From the NCBI GenBank assembly GCA_038562165.1, contig JBCFAO010000005.1:43934-107933 (forward strand): DNA of 64,000 nt. Reading direction: 5' to 3'. This DNA comes from WRMS01 sp038562165 (lineage in GTDB: Bacteria > Bacillota > Peptococcia > DRI-13 > UBA5745). Below, piece after piece: positions 40,185 through 48,733 of this stretch. The position numbers and the translations under genes were made by a program. Under the pieces are notes generated by a model. That model had not been told where the DNA came from, ran no database searches, and saw nothing but the letters and a program-made list of their open reading frames with translations. The first letter of the stretch is position 1. Each line of letters begins with the position of its first letter.

Positions 40185-41501
40185 CTATTCCCTGACCTGC
40201 TCTTTGAGCAGGTACTGCTCCCGGCTGGGCCCCACGGAAATGTAAGTAATCGGGCAGCCTACCGCCTTTTCCAAGTACTCTACATAATCCCTGGCCTCTG
40301 CCGGCAGGTCTGCAAAATTGCGGCAGGCGCCGATGTCCTTTTGCCAGCCCGGTAGATAAACCAGCACCGGTTCCGCTTCTTCCAGGGCCGGACCCCAGGG
40401 GAACTCTTCTGTCTTGCCTGCTTTTGTGGAATAGGCTACGCAGACAGGGATCTTCTCCATATAAGACAAAACGTCCAGCTTGGTCAAGGCAAGTTGGTCC
40501 GCCCCCTGGAACCTGACGCCGTAGCGGGAGGCTACGCAATCGAAGGGCCCTACCCGCCGGGGCCGGCCTGTGGCGGCGCCGTATTCGCCGCCGGCTTCCC
40601 GCAGAGCCTCGCCCTCAGGGCCAAAAAGCTCGCAAGTAAAGGGTCCGCCACCTACGGCGCTGGAATAAGCTTTCATGATACCCACCACCTGGTCCAGCCG
40701 CCGGCCGGGAATGCCGGCGCCGATGGGAGCGTAAGCGGCGATAGTCGAGGAAGACGAAGTGTAGGGATAGATGCCAAAGTCGATATCCCGCAAGGCCCCC
40801 AATTGGGCCTCAAACATAATTTTTTTGCCTTCTGCCGCCGCCTTATCCAAGAAAGCGCCGGTGTCGCAAATAAACGGCTTCAGCTCTTCGCCAAACCGGT
40901 TCAGCCAGCCCATGAGCTCTTCCACGGTCATGGCCGGCTTCTGATAAACGCCGGTAATCATCAGGTTTTTCCATTCCAGAAATTCCTTTACCGTCTTTTC
41001 CAAAGCTTCCGGATACAAAAGTTCACCCATACGGATGCCTTTGCGGAGATATTTATCACTGTACACGGGGCCGATACCCCGGCGGGTGGAGCCGTATTTG
41101 CCCCCCAGCCGGTCTTCTTCGTATATATCCTGGAGCTTATGGTAAGGCAGGCAAATCGTCGCCTGATGGCTGATCTTCAAATTATCCGGGCTGATTTCCA
41201 CCCCTTTTTCCTTTAAGCTTGCCAGCTCATGGCAAAGGTGCTCCAAATCGATGACCATGCCGCCGCCCATGACATTGACCACTTCCTGGCGCAAAATGCC
41301 GGAAGGCAGCAGGTTGAGAATAAATTTGCCCTTTTCGTTGACTACGGTATGGCCGGCGTTGTTCCCCCCCTGATACCGCACCACTATGTCATATTCCTGA
41401 GACAAAAGGTCCACCATGCGGCCTTTGCCTTCGTCGCCCCAGTTGATTCCCACTATAGCTGTTAATTGGCCTTGCCTGGGTTCTGCCGTTTTTTTATCCA
41501 T
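40185..41501 (-). CDS. purA: Adenylosuccinate synthetase
   Basis: 438 residues. GTP loop WGDEGKG (21-27), IMP/Asp region GGNNAGHTVV, STRRGIGPVYSDK, and TKLDVLS near the C-terminus. It condenses IMP with aspartate in AMP synthesis. The ATG at 41499-41501 follows GGAGGAATAG. Its place inside the GOGAT operon is unusual and ties adenine synthesis to nitrogen control. Some loops differ from textbook PurA (extra residues around GVYQKPAMTVEEL), so an alignment is worthwhile, but the family is certain. Confidence 0.94.
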   Translation of the reverse strand: MDKKTAEPRQGQLTAIVGINWGDEGKGRMVDLLSQEYDIVVRYQGGNNAGHTVVNEKGKFILNLLPSGILRQEVVNVMGGGMVIDLEHLCHELASLKEKGVEISPDNLKISHQATICLPYHKLQDIYEEDRLGGKYGSTRRGIGPVYSDKYLRKGIRMGELLYPEALEKTVKEFLEWKNLMITGVYQKPAMTVEELMGWLNRFGEELKPFICDTGAFLDKAAAEGKKIMFEAQLGALRDIDFGIYPYTSSSSTIAAYAPIGAGIPGRRLDQVVGIMKAYSSAVGGGPFTCELFGPEGEALREAGGEYGAATGRPRRVGPFDCVASRYGVRFQGADQLALTKLDVLSYMEKIPVCVAYSTKAGKTEEFPWGPALEEAEPVLVYLPGWQKDIGACRNFADLPAEARDYVEYLEKAVGCPITYISVGPSREQYLLKEQVRE

Positions 41502-41635
41502 ATCTATTCCTCCTGCCCTTCTCCGCTTCCGCATAGTTTTACCATAACAATCTGATGGCAATAGGTTTTTAATCGCAGTAATGATTTCATCGCAACAGTC
41601 TTTGATCCTAATAGGTTTGCCTTTTTTTGGCGGCT

Positions 41636-43141
41636 CTACTCTCCGGCATGTTTGACGCCCAAAATCTCCAATTCCTTCTCGTTTAAGCCTACTCCCCTAA
41701 GCATCAGGCGGTTGCCCCGCAGGGCCTCGATGGAATTGATGCCCATACCGCCCATAAACTCCTGAATCTCATGGGTCCAGGCGGCAACCAGGTTCACCAG
41801 GCGCCGGGCCGCCTCCTCCGGGTCAAGACGCCGGGAAAGCTCCTCCACCTGGGTGGCAATACCCCAGTTGCACCTGCCTAGCTGACAGCTGCGGCAGAGA
41901 TGGCAGCCCATAGCCAAAAGGGCGGCGGTTCCGATATAAACGGCATCGGCTCCCAGGGCGATGGCTTTAGCTGCATCGGCGCTGCTGTGGATGCTGCCGC
42001 CGGCGATGAGGGAAACATTGTCCCGAATTCCCTCCTGCCGCAGCCGCTGATCCACCGCTGCCAGGGCCAGTTCAATAGGAATACCTACATTATCCCGTAT
42101 CCTGGTGGGAGCAGCGCCGGTACCGCCCCGAAAACCGTCGAGGGCAATGATATCGGCTCCGCTGCGGGCAATACCGCTGGCGATGGCGCCTACATTATGG
42201 ACGGCGGCAATTTTGACGATTACCGGCTTTTGATAATCCGTGGCTTCTTTTAAAGAATATACCAATTGGCGCAAGTCTTCAATAGAATATATATCATGAT
42301 GGGGAGCCGGGGAAATGGCGTCGGAGCCGTCGGGGGTCATTCTGGTACGGGCTACTTCTCCCACATTTTTATAACCCGGCAAATGGCCGCCGATTCCCGG
42401 TTTAGCCCCCTGGCCCATTTTGATTTCAATGGCCGCTCCGGCAGACAAATACTCTTTATGGACGCCGAATCGGCCGGAAGCCACCTGGACAATGGTATTG
42501 GCCCCGTAAGGATAAAGGGTGCGGTGCAAACCGCCTTCACCTGTATTGTAGAAGATGCCTAAAGCCTGGGCCGCCTTTGCCAAAGCCGTGTGGGCATTGA
42601 GACTCAAGGAACCGAAGGACATGGCGGCAAACAGGATAGGGCTGGTCAGTTCCAGGCTTTTTGGCCGCTGATCCACCAGACGGCCCCGGCTATCCCGCCG
42701 GATCTCTTGGCCCTTAGGCCCCAGGTACATTCGGGTTTCCATTGGTTCCCGCAAGGGATCGATGGAAGGGTTCGTCACCTGGGAAGCATTCAAAAGCAGC
42801 CGGTCCCAATAATTAGGGAACTCCAGGGGGGTGCCCATGGAGGAGAGCAAAACGCCGCCGCTGGCGGCTTGCCGGTATACCTGCTCAATGGTCTGGCGGC
42901 TCCAGTTGGCATTTTCCTTAAAACAATGGTCACTTTTAACTATCTTCAGGGTTTTTTGAGGACAATAAACCACACAACGGTGGCAATTGACGCAAGCCTC
43001 ATTCCTTTCGGCCATAACCCCGGCTTTTTCATCATAATAATGAACCTGATTGGCACATTCCGCCACACAGCGCCGGCAATTATTGCAGCGTCTTTCATTT
43101 CTGAGCACTTCATATTCGGGATAAAGAAATTCCCGGGCCAT
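41636..43141 (-). CDS. Glutamate synthase FMN subunit with two N-terminal 4Fe-4S sites
   Basis: 501 residues. N-terminal ferredoxin-like part with C19xxC22xxC25xxxC29 and CVNCHRCVVYCP; then the GOGAT (beta/alpha)8 FMN domain (GQGAKPGIGGHLPG, SPAPHHDIYSIEDL, GGTGAAPT) and the C-terminal cluster motif CHLCRSCQLGRC. It reduces 2-oxoglutarate plus ammonia to glutamate using ferredoxin-like or NAD(P)H-derived electrons. The start ATG overlaps the stop of the glutaminase gene (TGATG). Confidence 0.94.
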   Translation of the reverse strand: MAREFLYPEYEVLRNERRCNNCRRCVAECANQVHYYDEKAGVMAERNEACVNCHRCVVYCPQKTLKIVKSDHCFKENANWSRQTIEQVYRQAASGGVLLSSMGTPLEFPNYWDRLLLNASQVTNPSIDPLREPMETRMYLGPKGQEIRRDSRGRLVDQRPKSLELTSPILFAAMSFGSLSLNAHTALAKAAQALGIFYNTGEGGLHRTLYPYGANTIVQVASGRFGVHKEYLSAGAAIEIKMGQGAKPGIGGHLPGYKNVGEVARTRMTPDGSDAISPAPHHDIYSIEDLRQLVYSLKEATDYQKPVIVKIAAVHNVGAIASGIARSGADIIALDGFRGGTGAAPTRIRDNVGIPIELALAAVDQRLRQEGIRDNVSLIAGGSIHSSADAAKAIALGADAVYIGTAALLAMGCHLCRSCQLGRCNWGIATQVEELSRRLDPEEAARRLVNLVAAWTHEIQEFMGGMGINSIEALRGNRLMLRGVGLNEKELEILGVKHAGE

Positions 43142-44232
43142 CAATATGCACCTCCCAAGGTGGCAATTACCGGCTCTCCGCCGGCAGGAGCCCAGATCCG
43201 TTCCGGCCGGGGCTCCATTTTCCGGATGGCGCTTTCCTCGCTGGCCACATAGAGGCGGCTGCCCTTTTCCGCCGCCACCATAGACCGCAGCTTCAGCCGG
43301 TCATTTAAGGCCATCATCCCCGCTTCACAGCCCAACAAGATAGAAAAAGGGCCGGTGATCAGAAGGCTGGAAAAATTGCTGCGCAAATAAGTGAGCTGTC
43401 GTTTCTTTTCTTCCGGCATCGCCTCAATCTCCTGCCAAAAAGGAGCGGCAATAACCGCCGCGGCCTCTTCCAGGGTCAAGCCCAGACGCCGGTGGAGATA
43501 GTCAATAATATAGGTAATCACTTCCGTATCCGTCAGCAATGAGCAGTGGTAGCCGAACATTTCGATCCAGCGGCGGTTGGCGTCATAAGAAGAAATTTCA
43601 CCGTTGTGAACTACGGTGTAATCCAGGAGCCCAAAGGGATGAGCGCCGCCCCACCAGCCCGGAGTATTGGTGGGATAGCGGCCATGAGCCGTCCAGCAAT
43701 GGCCGGCGTATTCTTCCAGGCGGTAAAACCGGCCCACGTCCTCGGGAAAACCCACGGCTTTGAATACGCCCATATTTTTGCCGCTGGAAAACACATAGGC
43801 GCCGGCAAACTCCCGGTTGATCCGGATTACGCAGCGGGCGGTGTATTCCTTTTCTTCCAACTGGCTATCGGCCAGCCGCACGGGATGGGGCATCATAAAA
43901 TACCGCCAGATCAAAGGCTCCCCGGTGATAGCCTTCATCTTCCGCACAGGTATTTTTGACAGGTTAACAATATCGAAATGGCGGTCCAGAAACTCCTCGC
44001 AATGCGCCTTAGCCGCCCCATCTTCATAAAAAGCATGAAAAGCATAGAGATCCCGGTATTCGGGATAAATGCCGTAAGCGGCAAAGCCGCCCCCTAAACC
44101 ATTGGAGCGGTCATGCATTACGGTCATGGCCTCCATAATAGCAGTGCCGTCCATTCTTTCGCCGCTTCTGGAAAATACGCCGGCTATAGCACAGCCCGAC
44201 GGAATGCGGATCTGTCCTTCTTTCTGTCTCAC
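43141..44232 (-). CDS. Glutamate synthase class II glutaminase subunit
   Basis: 363 residues, equal to the N-terminal GATase of GltB. Nucleophile Cys14 (SGCAIAGVFS) behind a 13-residue propeptide; AHGRYPTNTPGWWGGAHPF and HNGEISSYDANRR form the glutamine site. It feeds ammonia to the FMN subunit. GTG start with AAGGAGGG upstream. First gene of the operon; its leader carries the ANTAR hairpin/terminator. Confidence 0.93.
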   Translation of the reverse strand: MRQKEGQIRIPSGCAIAGVFSRSGERMDGTAIMEAMTVMHDRSNGLGGGFAAYGIYPEYRDLYAFHAFYEDGAAKAHCEEFLDRHFDIVNLSKIPVRKMKAITGEPLIWRYFMMPHPVRLADSQLEEKEYTARCVIRINREFAGAYVFSSGKNMGVFKAVGFPEDVGRFYRLEEYAGHCWTAHGRYPTNTPGWWGGAHPFGLLDYTVVHNGEISSYDANRRWIEMFGYHCSLLTDTEVITYIIDYLHRRLGLTLEEAAAVIAAPFWQEIEAMPEEKKRQLTYLRSNFSSLLITGPFSILLGCEAGMMALNDRLKLRSMVAAEKGSRLYVASEESAIRKMEPRPERIWAPAGGEPVIATLGGAY

Positions 44233-44252
44233 TAACCCCTACCCTCCTTGCC

Positions 44253-44312
44253 AAAAACAAAGGCGTCTGTAGAGAGGCAGCTTTTCTGCCCCTTTACAGA
44301 CGCCTTTGTCTG
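44253..44312 (-). promoter_or_regulatory. ANTAR-type antiterminator hairpin and terminator in the GOGAT leader
   Basis: Minus strand: CAGAC-AAAGGC-GTCTG (44297-44312), a 5-bp stem with hexaloop AAAGGC (A1, G4), the ANTAR target pattern. Its 3' arm GTCTG is also part of the left arm of a terminator: GGCGTCTGTA pairs with TACAGACGCC, with an inner GGCAG/CTGCC helix, followed by TTTGTTTTT. The two folds exclude each other. The usual upstream first hairpin (P1) is not seen. Confidence 0.75.
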
Positions 44313-44338
44313 AGGTTTTTATGCGACTATCTCCTATT

Positions 44339-44367
44339 AGAATACTTGGTCTGCCGGCCCTTGTCAA
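44339..44367 (-). promoter_or_regulatory. Sigma-A promoter of the GOGAT operon
   Basis: Minus strand TTGACA (44362-44367), 17-base spacer, TATTCT (44339-44344). Start of transcription would fall near 44332, about 20 nt before the ANTAR hairpin. Confidence 0.75.
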
Positions 44368-44388
44368 CGTGGCGCAGCCGATGTATGG

Positions 44389-44437
44389 TGTATACATACA
44401 AGAGAAGAACATGAGTTCGCAAAGGTTTGTATACATA
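44389..44437. promoter_or_regulatory. Paired TGTATACATA sites between divergent promoters
   Basis: TGTATACATA at 44389-44398 and 44428-44437, 39 bp apart, midway between the GOGAT and glnN promoters. The first is part of a larger inverted repeat ATGTAT-GGTGT-ATACAT. A related GTATACATAC stands upstream of purF. Candidate operator for a nitrogen regulator; no match to the GlnR box is claimed. Confidence 0.45.
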
Positions 44438-44447
44438 GAATTTTCTG

Positions 44448-44477
44448 TTGACAGTCCAAGGTGTTGGCGTTTATAAT
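44448..44477 (+). promoter_or_regulatory. Sigma-A promoter of glnN
   Basis: TTGACA (44448-44453), 18-base spacer, TATAAT (44472-44477); both boxes are perfect. Confidence 0.8.
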
Positions 44478-44489
44478 CATTCTATCAAT

Positions 44490-44537
44490 CAGCAAAGGCG
44501 CTGGGAAGCTTGTGAGGCTTCTCAGCCCTTTTTTTAT
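44490..44537 (+). promoter_or_regulatory. ANTAR-type antiterminator hairpin and terminator in the glnN leader
   Basis: CAGC-AAAGGC-GCTG (44490-44503) has the same hexaloop AAAGGC as the GOGAT leader. Its 3' arm GCTG begins the terminator stem GCTGGGAAGC/GCTTCTCAGC (44500-44526; one G-U pair), followed by seven T. Binding of the ANTAR protein to the first hairpin would prevent the terminator. No P1 hairpin is seen in the 13 nt before it. Confidence 0.78.
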
Positions 44538-44593
44538 TGCTAAAATCAACAGTCGTACTCTGGCGTAAAGCATTTTAATTAGGAGGAATCTTC

Positions 44594-46690
44594 ATGAGCA
44601 GTATATCGGATTTTTTCGGCAGCGACGTTTTCAATGACAGCGTAATGCAGCGGCGGCTTCCCGCCAAAACCTACCGCTCCCTGGCCCATACCATGGCCAC
44701 AGGCAGTCCCCTGGACCCGGCGGCGGCAGACATCATCGCCAGCGCCATGAAGGATTGGGCCCTGGAAAAAGGAGCCACTCATTTTACCCATTGGTTCCAG
44801 CCCATGACCGGCATTACGGCGGAAAAGCATGACAGCTTTATCTCCCTGACCTCCGAAGGCCAATTGATGATGACTTTTTCCGGCAAGGAGCTGATCAAAG
44901 GCGAGCCTGACGCTTCCAGCTTCCCCTCCGGCGGCCTGCGCAATACCTTTGAAGCCCGGGGCTATACGGCTTGGGATCCTACCTCTTATGCCTTTATTAA
45001 GGACAATACCTTATGTATTCCCACAGCCTTCTGCTCTTATAGCGGCGAAGCTTTAGACAAAAAAACGCCTCTTCTGCGCTCCATGGAAGCTATCAATAAC
45101 CAGGCCGTAAGGCTCCTCCACGCTTTAGGCAAGACGGAGATTACCAGGGTAACCACCACCGTGGGACCGGAGCAGGAATATTTTCTCATCGACCGGGAAC
45201 TCTATCGCCAGAGAAAAGACTTATTCTTTACGGGCCGTACCTTATTTGGCGCCAAACCTGCCAAAGGCCAGGAAAAGGACGACCACTATTTCGGCGCTAT
45301 CCGGCCGAAAGTCTCCGCCTTCATGAAGGAATTGGATGAAACCCTGTGGCGGCTGGGCATTCCCGCCAAAACCAGGCATAATGAGGTAGCTCCCAGTCAG
45401 CATGAGCTGGCTATTATCTATTCCACCACCAACATCGCTACGGATTACAACCAGCTAACCATGGAAATGATGAAAAAAATCGCCTGTCAGCACGGCCTGT
45501 TTTGTCTGCTCCATGAAAAGCCCTTTGCCGGCGTCAACGGCTCCGGCAAACACAACAACTGGTCTTTATCCACCAATACCGGCGTCAACCTGTTGGAGCC
45601 GGGAGACAATCCCCAGGACAACGCTCAATTTCTGGTGGTATTGGCCGCTATCATTAAAGCCGTAGACACCTACCAGGACCTGCTGCGCTGCTCCGTGGCC
45701 AGCGCCGGCAACGACCACCGGCTGGGCGCCAATGAAGCGCCGCCGGCCATCGTCTCCATGTTTCTGGGCGATGAGCTCAGCTCTATTTTGCAGGCTATTG
45801 CCGATGATAAAATCTATAAAGCCGACCACACCGATATGACCATCGGCGTTAAGGCCCTGCCTCCCATTCCCAAGGATACCACCGACAGGAACCGCACCTC
45901 TCCCTTTGCCTTTACCGGCAATAAATTTGAATTCCGCATGCCCGGTTCCTCCTTCTCCCTCTCCGGCCCCAACTTTGTGATCAATACCATTGTGGCGGAG
46001 TCTATGCGGATTTTCGCCGACAGGCTGGAAAAAGACCAAGCGGCGGGCCGGGAGCTCTCGGAAGCCCTCACCGCTTTGCTGAAGGATACCATCAGCCGGC
46101 ATCAGCGGATCATCTTCAATGGCAATAACTACTCCGAGGAATGGGTCAAAGAGGCGGCAAAACGGGGCCTCTCCAATTTAACCTCCACCGTAGAGGCTCT
46201 TCCTGCCTTTGTCAGCAAAGAGAGCATTGATCTTTTTGTCCGCCATGGCGTCTTTACGGCAACCGAGATTCATTCCCGCTACGAAATCACTTTGGAAATT
46301 TACCATAAGACCGTAGCTATCGAGGCTCAAACCATGCTGGAGATGAGCCGCCGCCAAATCATGCCGGCTTTGGCCTCCTATCAGGAAATGCTGAGCCGCT
46401 CGGCTTTGAGTAAAGCAAAACTGGCAGGCCTCCCCTCCGAAATGGAGCAGCAACTGCTGCAAAAAATCGATGGAGCAGCAGCCGATCTCTACCGCAAAAC
46501 AGAAAGTCTTGAATCGCTGCTGATTCAGGCCAAGGGTATTGCCGACGCCTTAGAGCAGGCCAAAGCCTTCCATGCCCAGGTATTGCCGGCTATGCAGGAG
46601 CTGCGGGCTACCGCCGATTGCCTGGAAACCTTGGTTGGCGAAGAGTACTGGCCCTTCCCCACTTATGGCGAACTTTTGTTCAGCGTTTGA
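44594..46690 (+). CDS. glnN: Glutamine synthetase, type III
   Basis: 698 residues, the GSIII length. Typical pieces: THWFQPMTGITAEKHDSF, VGPEQEYFLID, RHNEVAPSQHELA, VNGSGKHNNWSLST and ASAGNDHRLGANEAPPA. It forms a dodecamer and makes glutamine. The ATG follows TTAGGAGGAATCTTC. Divergent from the GOGAT operon that also contains a type I enzyme, so the organism has two glutamine synthetases under the same kind of leader control. Confidence 0.97.
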   Translation: MSSISDFFGSDVFNDSVMQRRLPAKTYRSLAHTMATGSPLDPAAADIIASAMKDWALEKGATHFTHWFQPMTGITAEKHDSFISLTSEGQLMMTFSGKELIKGEPDASSFPSGGLRNTFEARGYTAWDPTSYAFIKDNTLCIPTAFCSYSGEALDKKTPLLRSMEAINNQAVRLLHALGKTEITRVTTTVGPEQEYFLIDRELYRQRKDLFFTGRTLFGAKPAKGQEKDDHYFGAIRPKVSAFMKELDETLWRLGIPAKTRHNEVAPSQHELAIIYSTTNIATDYNQLTMEMMKKIACQHGLFCLLHEKPFAGVNGSGKHNNWSLSTNTGVNLLEPGDNPQDNAQFLVVLAAIIKAVDTYQDLLRCSVASAGNDHRLGANEAPPAIVSMFLGDELSSILQAIADDKIYKADHTDMTIGVKALPPIPKDTTDRNRTSPFAFTGNKFEFRMPGSSFSLSGPNFVINTIVAESMRIFADRLEKDQAAGRELSEALTALLKDTISRHQRIIFNGNNYSEEWVKEAAKRGLSNLTSTVEALPAFVSKESIDLFVRHGVFTATEIHSRYEITLEIYHKTVAIEAQTMLEMSRRQIMPALASYQEMLSRSALSKAKLAGLPSEMEQQLLQKIDGAAADLYRKTESLESLLIQAKGIADALEQAKAFHAQVLPAMQELRATADCLETLVGEEYWPFPTYGELLFSV

Positions 46691-46724
46691 TTTTTTTGTT
46701 TAGCTAAGTGTATAATAACACTAA

Positions 46725-46883
46725 GTGCTTTGTAACCCCTAAAAGCTCTCACAGCTGCGCCGAATATTTTTCCAAGTGCAAGGCGGAGGACCGAGGCATA
46801 GCCGGTAGCTATGGTGAGGGACGACAACGCAGCAATTGGGAAAATAGGCAAGCAGGTGTAAGCTTTTAGGGGTTGCAGAGCAC
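46725..46883. repeat. 159-bp imperfect palindromic element
   Basis: Outer arms 46725-46747 and 46861-46883 pair over 23 bp with two G-U changes (core AACCCCTAAAAGCT/AGCTTTTAGGGGTT is perfect). Inside, TATTTTTCC/GGGAAAATA and GCATAGC/GCTATG continue the pairing, so the whole can fold into one long hairpin. It is non-coding and lies between glnN and guaA. The look is that of a REP/MITE-like mobile intergenic repeat, which I believe occurs in other Bacillota. A small AGTGT/ACACT hairpin (46708-46722) sits just before it. Confidence 0.7.
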
Positions 46884-46959
46884 CGGCTAAGCTATTTTAA
46901 ATTCCCTTGATTTCCCGGCTCATTTCCCTGGAAATAAATGTTAGATCGGAGCAATTTGA

Positions 46960-48549
46960 ATGCAACCAGCTTCTTCCCTTACTTCTAAAATATATGAAAG
47001 GATCGTCGTTTTGGATTTCGGCGGGCAATATAATCAACTGATTGCCCGTTGCGTCAGGGAGACCGGAGTTTTGGCGGAGATCCTGCCTTACGACGCTCCC
47101 CTGGCGGCGATTCAGGCCGGCCCCCACCGGCTGAAGGGCATTATTCTTACCGGCGGCCCTGATAGCGTTTATGTGGAAGACGCTCTCAACTGTGATCCGG
47201 AAATTTTCAATGCCGGAGTGCCGGTTTTAGGCATCTGTTACGGCATGCAGCTGATGGCCCAGCTCTTGGGGGGCAAGGTAGGTCCCGGGTCGGTCAGCGA
47301 GTTCGGCCATACCGATATCGCTTTTGCCCGGCACCGGCTTTTTGCCGGCTTGTCCGAAGAAGAAACCGGGGAGCAAGGGGCCGGCCGCCATGTCTGGATG
47401 AATCACCGGGATGCAGTCTTGCAACTGCCCCCTGGATTTACCGCCATCGCCAAAACAGACAACTGCCCTAACGCCGCTTTTGCTGACGAAAACCGCAAGC
47501 TTTACGGCCTGCAATTTCATCCTGAAGTACGCCACAGCCCCGGCGGCCGCCGCATCCTGCAAAATTTCTGCTATGAGATCTGCGGCTGTCAGGGAGATTG
47601 GCAGATGGCAGACCTGTCCCAAACCTTAGTGGAGGATATCCGCCGCCAAGCCGGCGACAGCGCCGTTCTCTGCGGCCTTTCCGGCGGTGTGGACTCCTCG
47701 GTGGCTGCTGTCCTTGTCCACAAGGCCATCGGCGACCAGCTGACCTGCGTCTTTGTGGACCACGGCTTATTGCGGAAAAACGAAGCCGCCGAGGTTATGG
47801 CTTTCTACAAAGACACCTTGGGCATGAACATCATCAAGGTGGATGCATCGGAGCGTTTTCTCGGCAAGCTCTGGGGTATAACGGAGCCGGAAGCAAAACG
47901 CAAGATCATCGGCGAAGAGTTTATCCGGGTTTTTGAAGAAGAAGCCCGCAAGCTGGGAGGCGCCGACTATCTGGTGCAAGGCACCATTTATCCCGACGTC
48001 ATCGAAAGCGGCCACGGCAAATCCGCCGTCATCAAAAGCCACCACAATGTGGGCGGCCTGCCGCTGGATATTTCCTTCAAAGGCTTGATCGAGCCCCTGC
48101 GTTCCTTATTTAAAGATGAAGTCCGCCGCCTGGGCGAGGCTTTAGGCATACCCAAGGCCCTGGTCTGGCGGCAGCCCTTTCCCGGCCCCGGCCTGGCCAT
48201 CCGTATCATGGGGGAAATCACTGCCGACCGGCTGCGTATCGTCCGGGAAAGCGATTGGATCTTCCGGGAGGAAGTGGCCAAAGCCGGCCTTGCCGAAGCC
48301 GTCTGGCAGTATTTTACCGTATTCACCGGTGTGCAGACCGTAGGGGTCATGGGCGACGGCCGCACTTACGATTATGTGGTAGCCCTGCGGGCCGTCACCA
48401 GCAGCGACGCCATGACCGTGGAGTTTGCGGAATTGCCTTATGGCCTGCTGCGCAAAGTATCCCAGCGCATCATCAACGAAGTAGCCGGCTGCAACCGGGT
48501 GGTCTACGATATCACCAGCAAACCGCCGGGCACCATTGAGTGGGAGTAA
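46960..48549 (+). CDS. guaA: GMP synthase (glutamine-hydrolysing)
   Basis: 529 residues. Class I glutaminase (1-200) with GICYGMQ nucleophile, HPE dyad and GGPDSVY; ATP pyrophosphatase with SGGVDSS; C-terminal dimer domain ending SKPPGTIEWE. It aminates XMP to GMP. The ATG at 46960 follows GGAG with 8 bases. All catalytic residues are present, unlike the paralogue at 60428. A terminator follows. Confidence 0.97.
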   Translation: MQPASSLTSKIYERIVVLDFGGQYNQLIARCVRETGVLAEILPYDAPLAAIQAGPHRLKGIILTGGPDSVYVEDALNCDPEIFNAGVPVLGICYGMQLMAQLLGGKVGPGSVSEFGHTDIAFARHRLFAGLSEEETGEQGAGRHVWMNHRDAVLQLPPGFTAIAKTDNCPNAAFADENRKLYGLQFHPEVRHSPGGRRILQNFCYEICGCQGDWQMADLSQTLVEDIRRQAGDSAVLCGLSGGVDSSVAAVLVHKAIGDQLTCVFVDHGLLRKNEAAEVMAFYKDTLGMNIIKVDASERFLGKLWGITEPEAKRKIIGEEFIRVFEEEARKLGGADYLVQGTIYPDVIESGHGKSAVIKSHHNVGGLPLDISFKGLIEPLRSLFKDEVRRLGEALGIPKALVWRQPFPGPGLAIRIMGEITADRLRIVRESDWIFREEVAKAGLAEAVWQYFTVFTGVQTVGVMGDGRTYDYVVALRAVTSSDAMTVEFAELPYGLLRKVSQRIINEVAGCNRVVYDITSKPPGTIEWE

Positions 48550-48554
48550 AAACA

Positions 48555-48615
48555 AAAACCCCGGGCTGCTTGATGCAATATGCTGCCAAGTAAAGCCTTC
48601 GGGGGTTTTATTTTG
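48555..48615 (+). terminator. Intrinsic terminator after guaA
   Basis: AAAACCCC/GGGGTTTT arms with GGGCT/AGCC inside, then TTTATTTT; starts 6 bp after the stop. Confidence 0.75.
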
Positions 48616-48733
48616 AGGTGCTTTTCTGATATTATGAAGCTGCAGCTCACCCGGAAGAAGGGGTTTGACCACAACCGTAATTCTTGCACATTAGGGGGTG
48701 CAAGATTGATTTTAAGGTATTGGAGGGTTGGCC

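Noticed and set aside
43539..43959. Plus-strand frames opposite the GOGAT glutaminase gene
   Set aside because: Antisense to conserved catalytic motifs and without ribosome sites.
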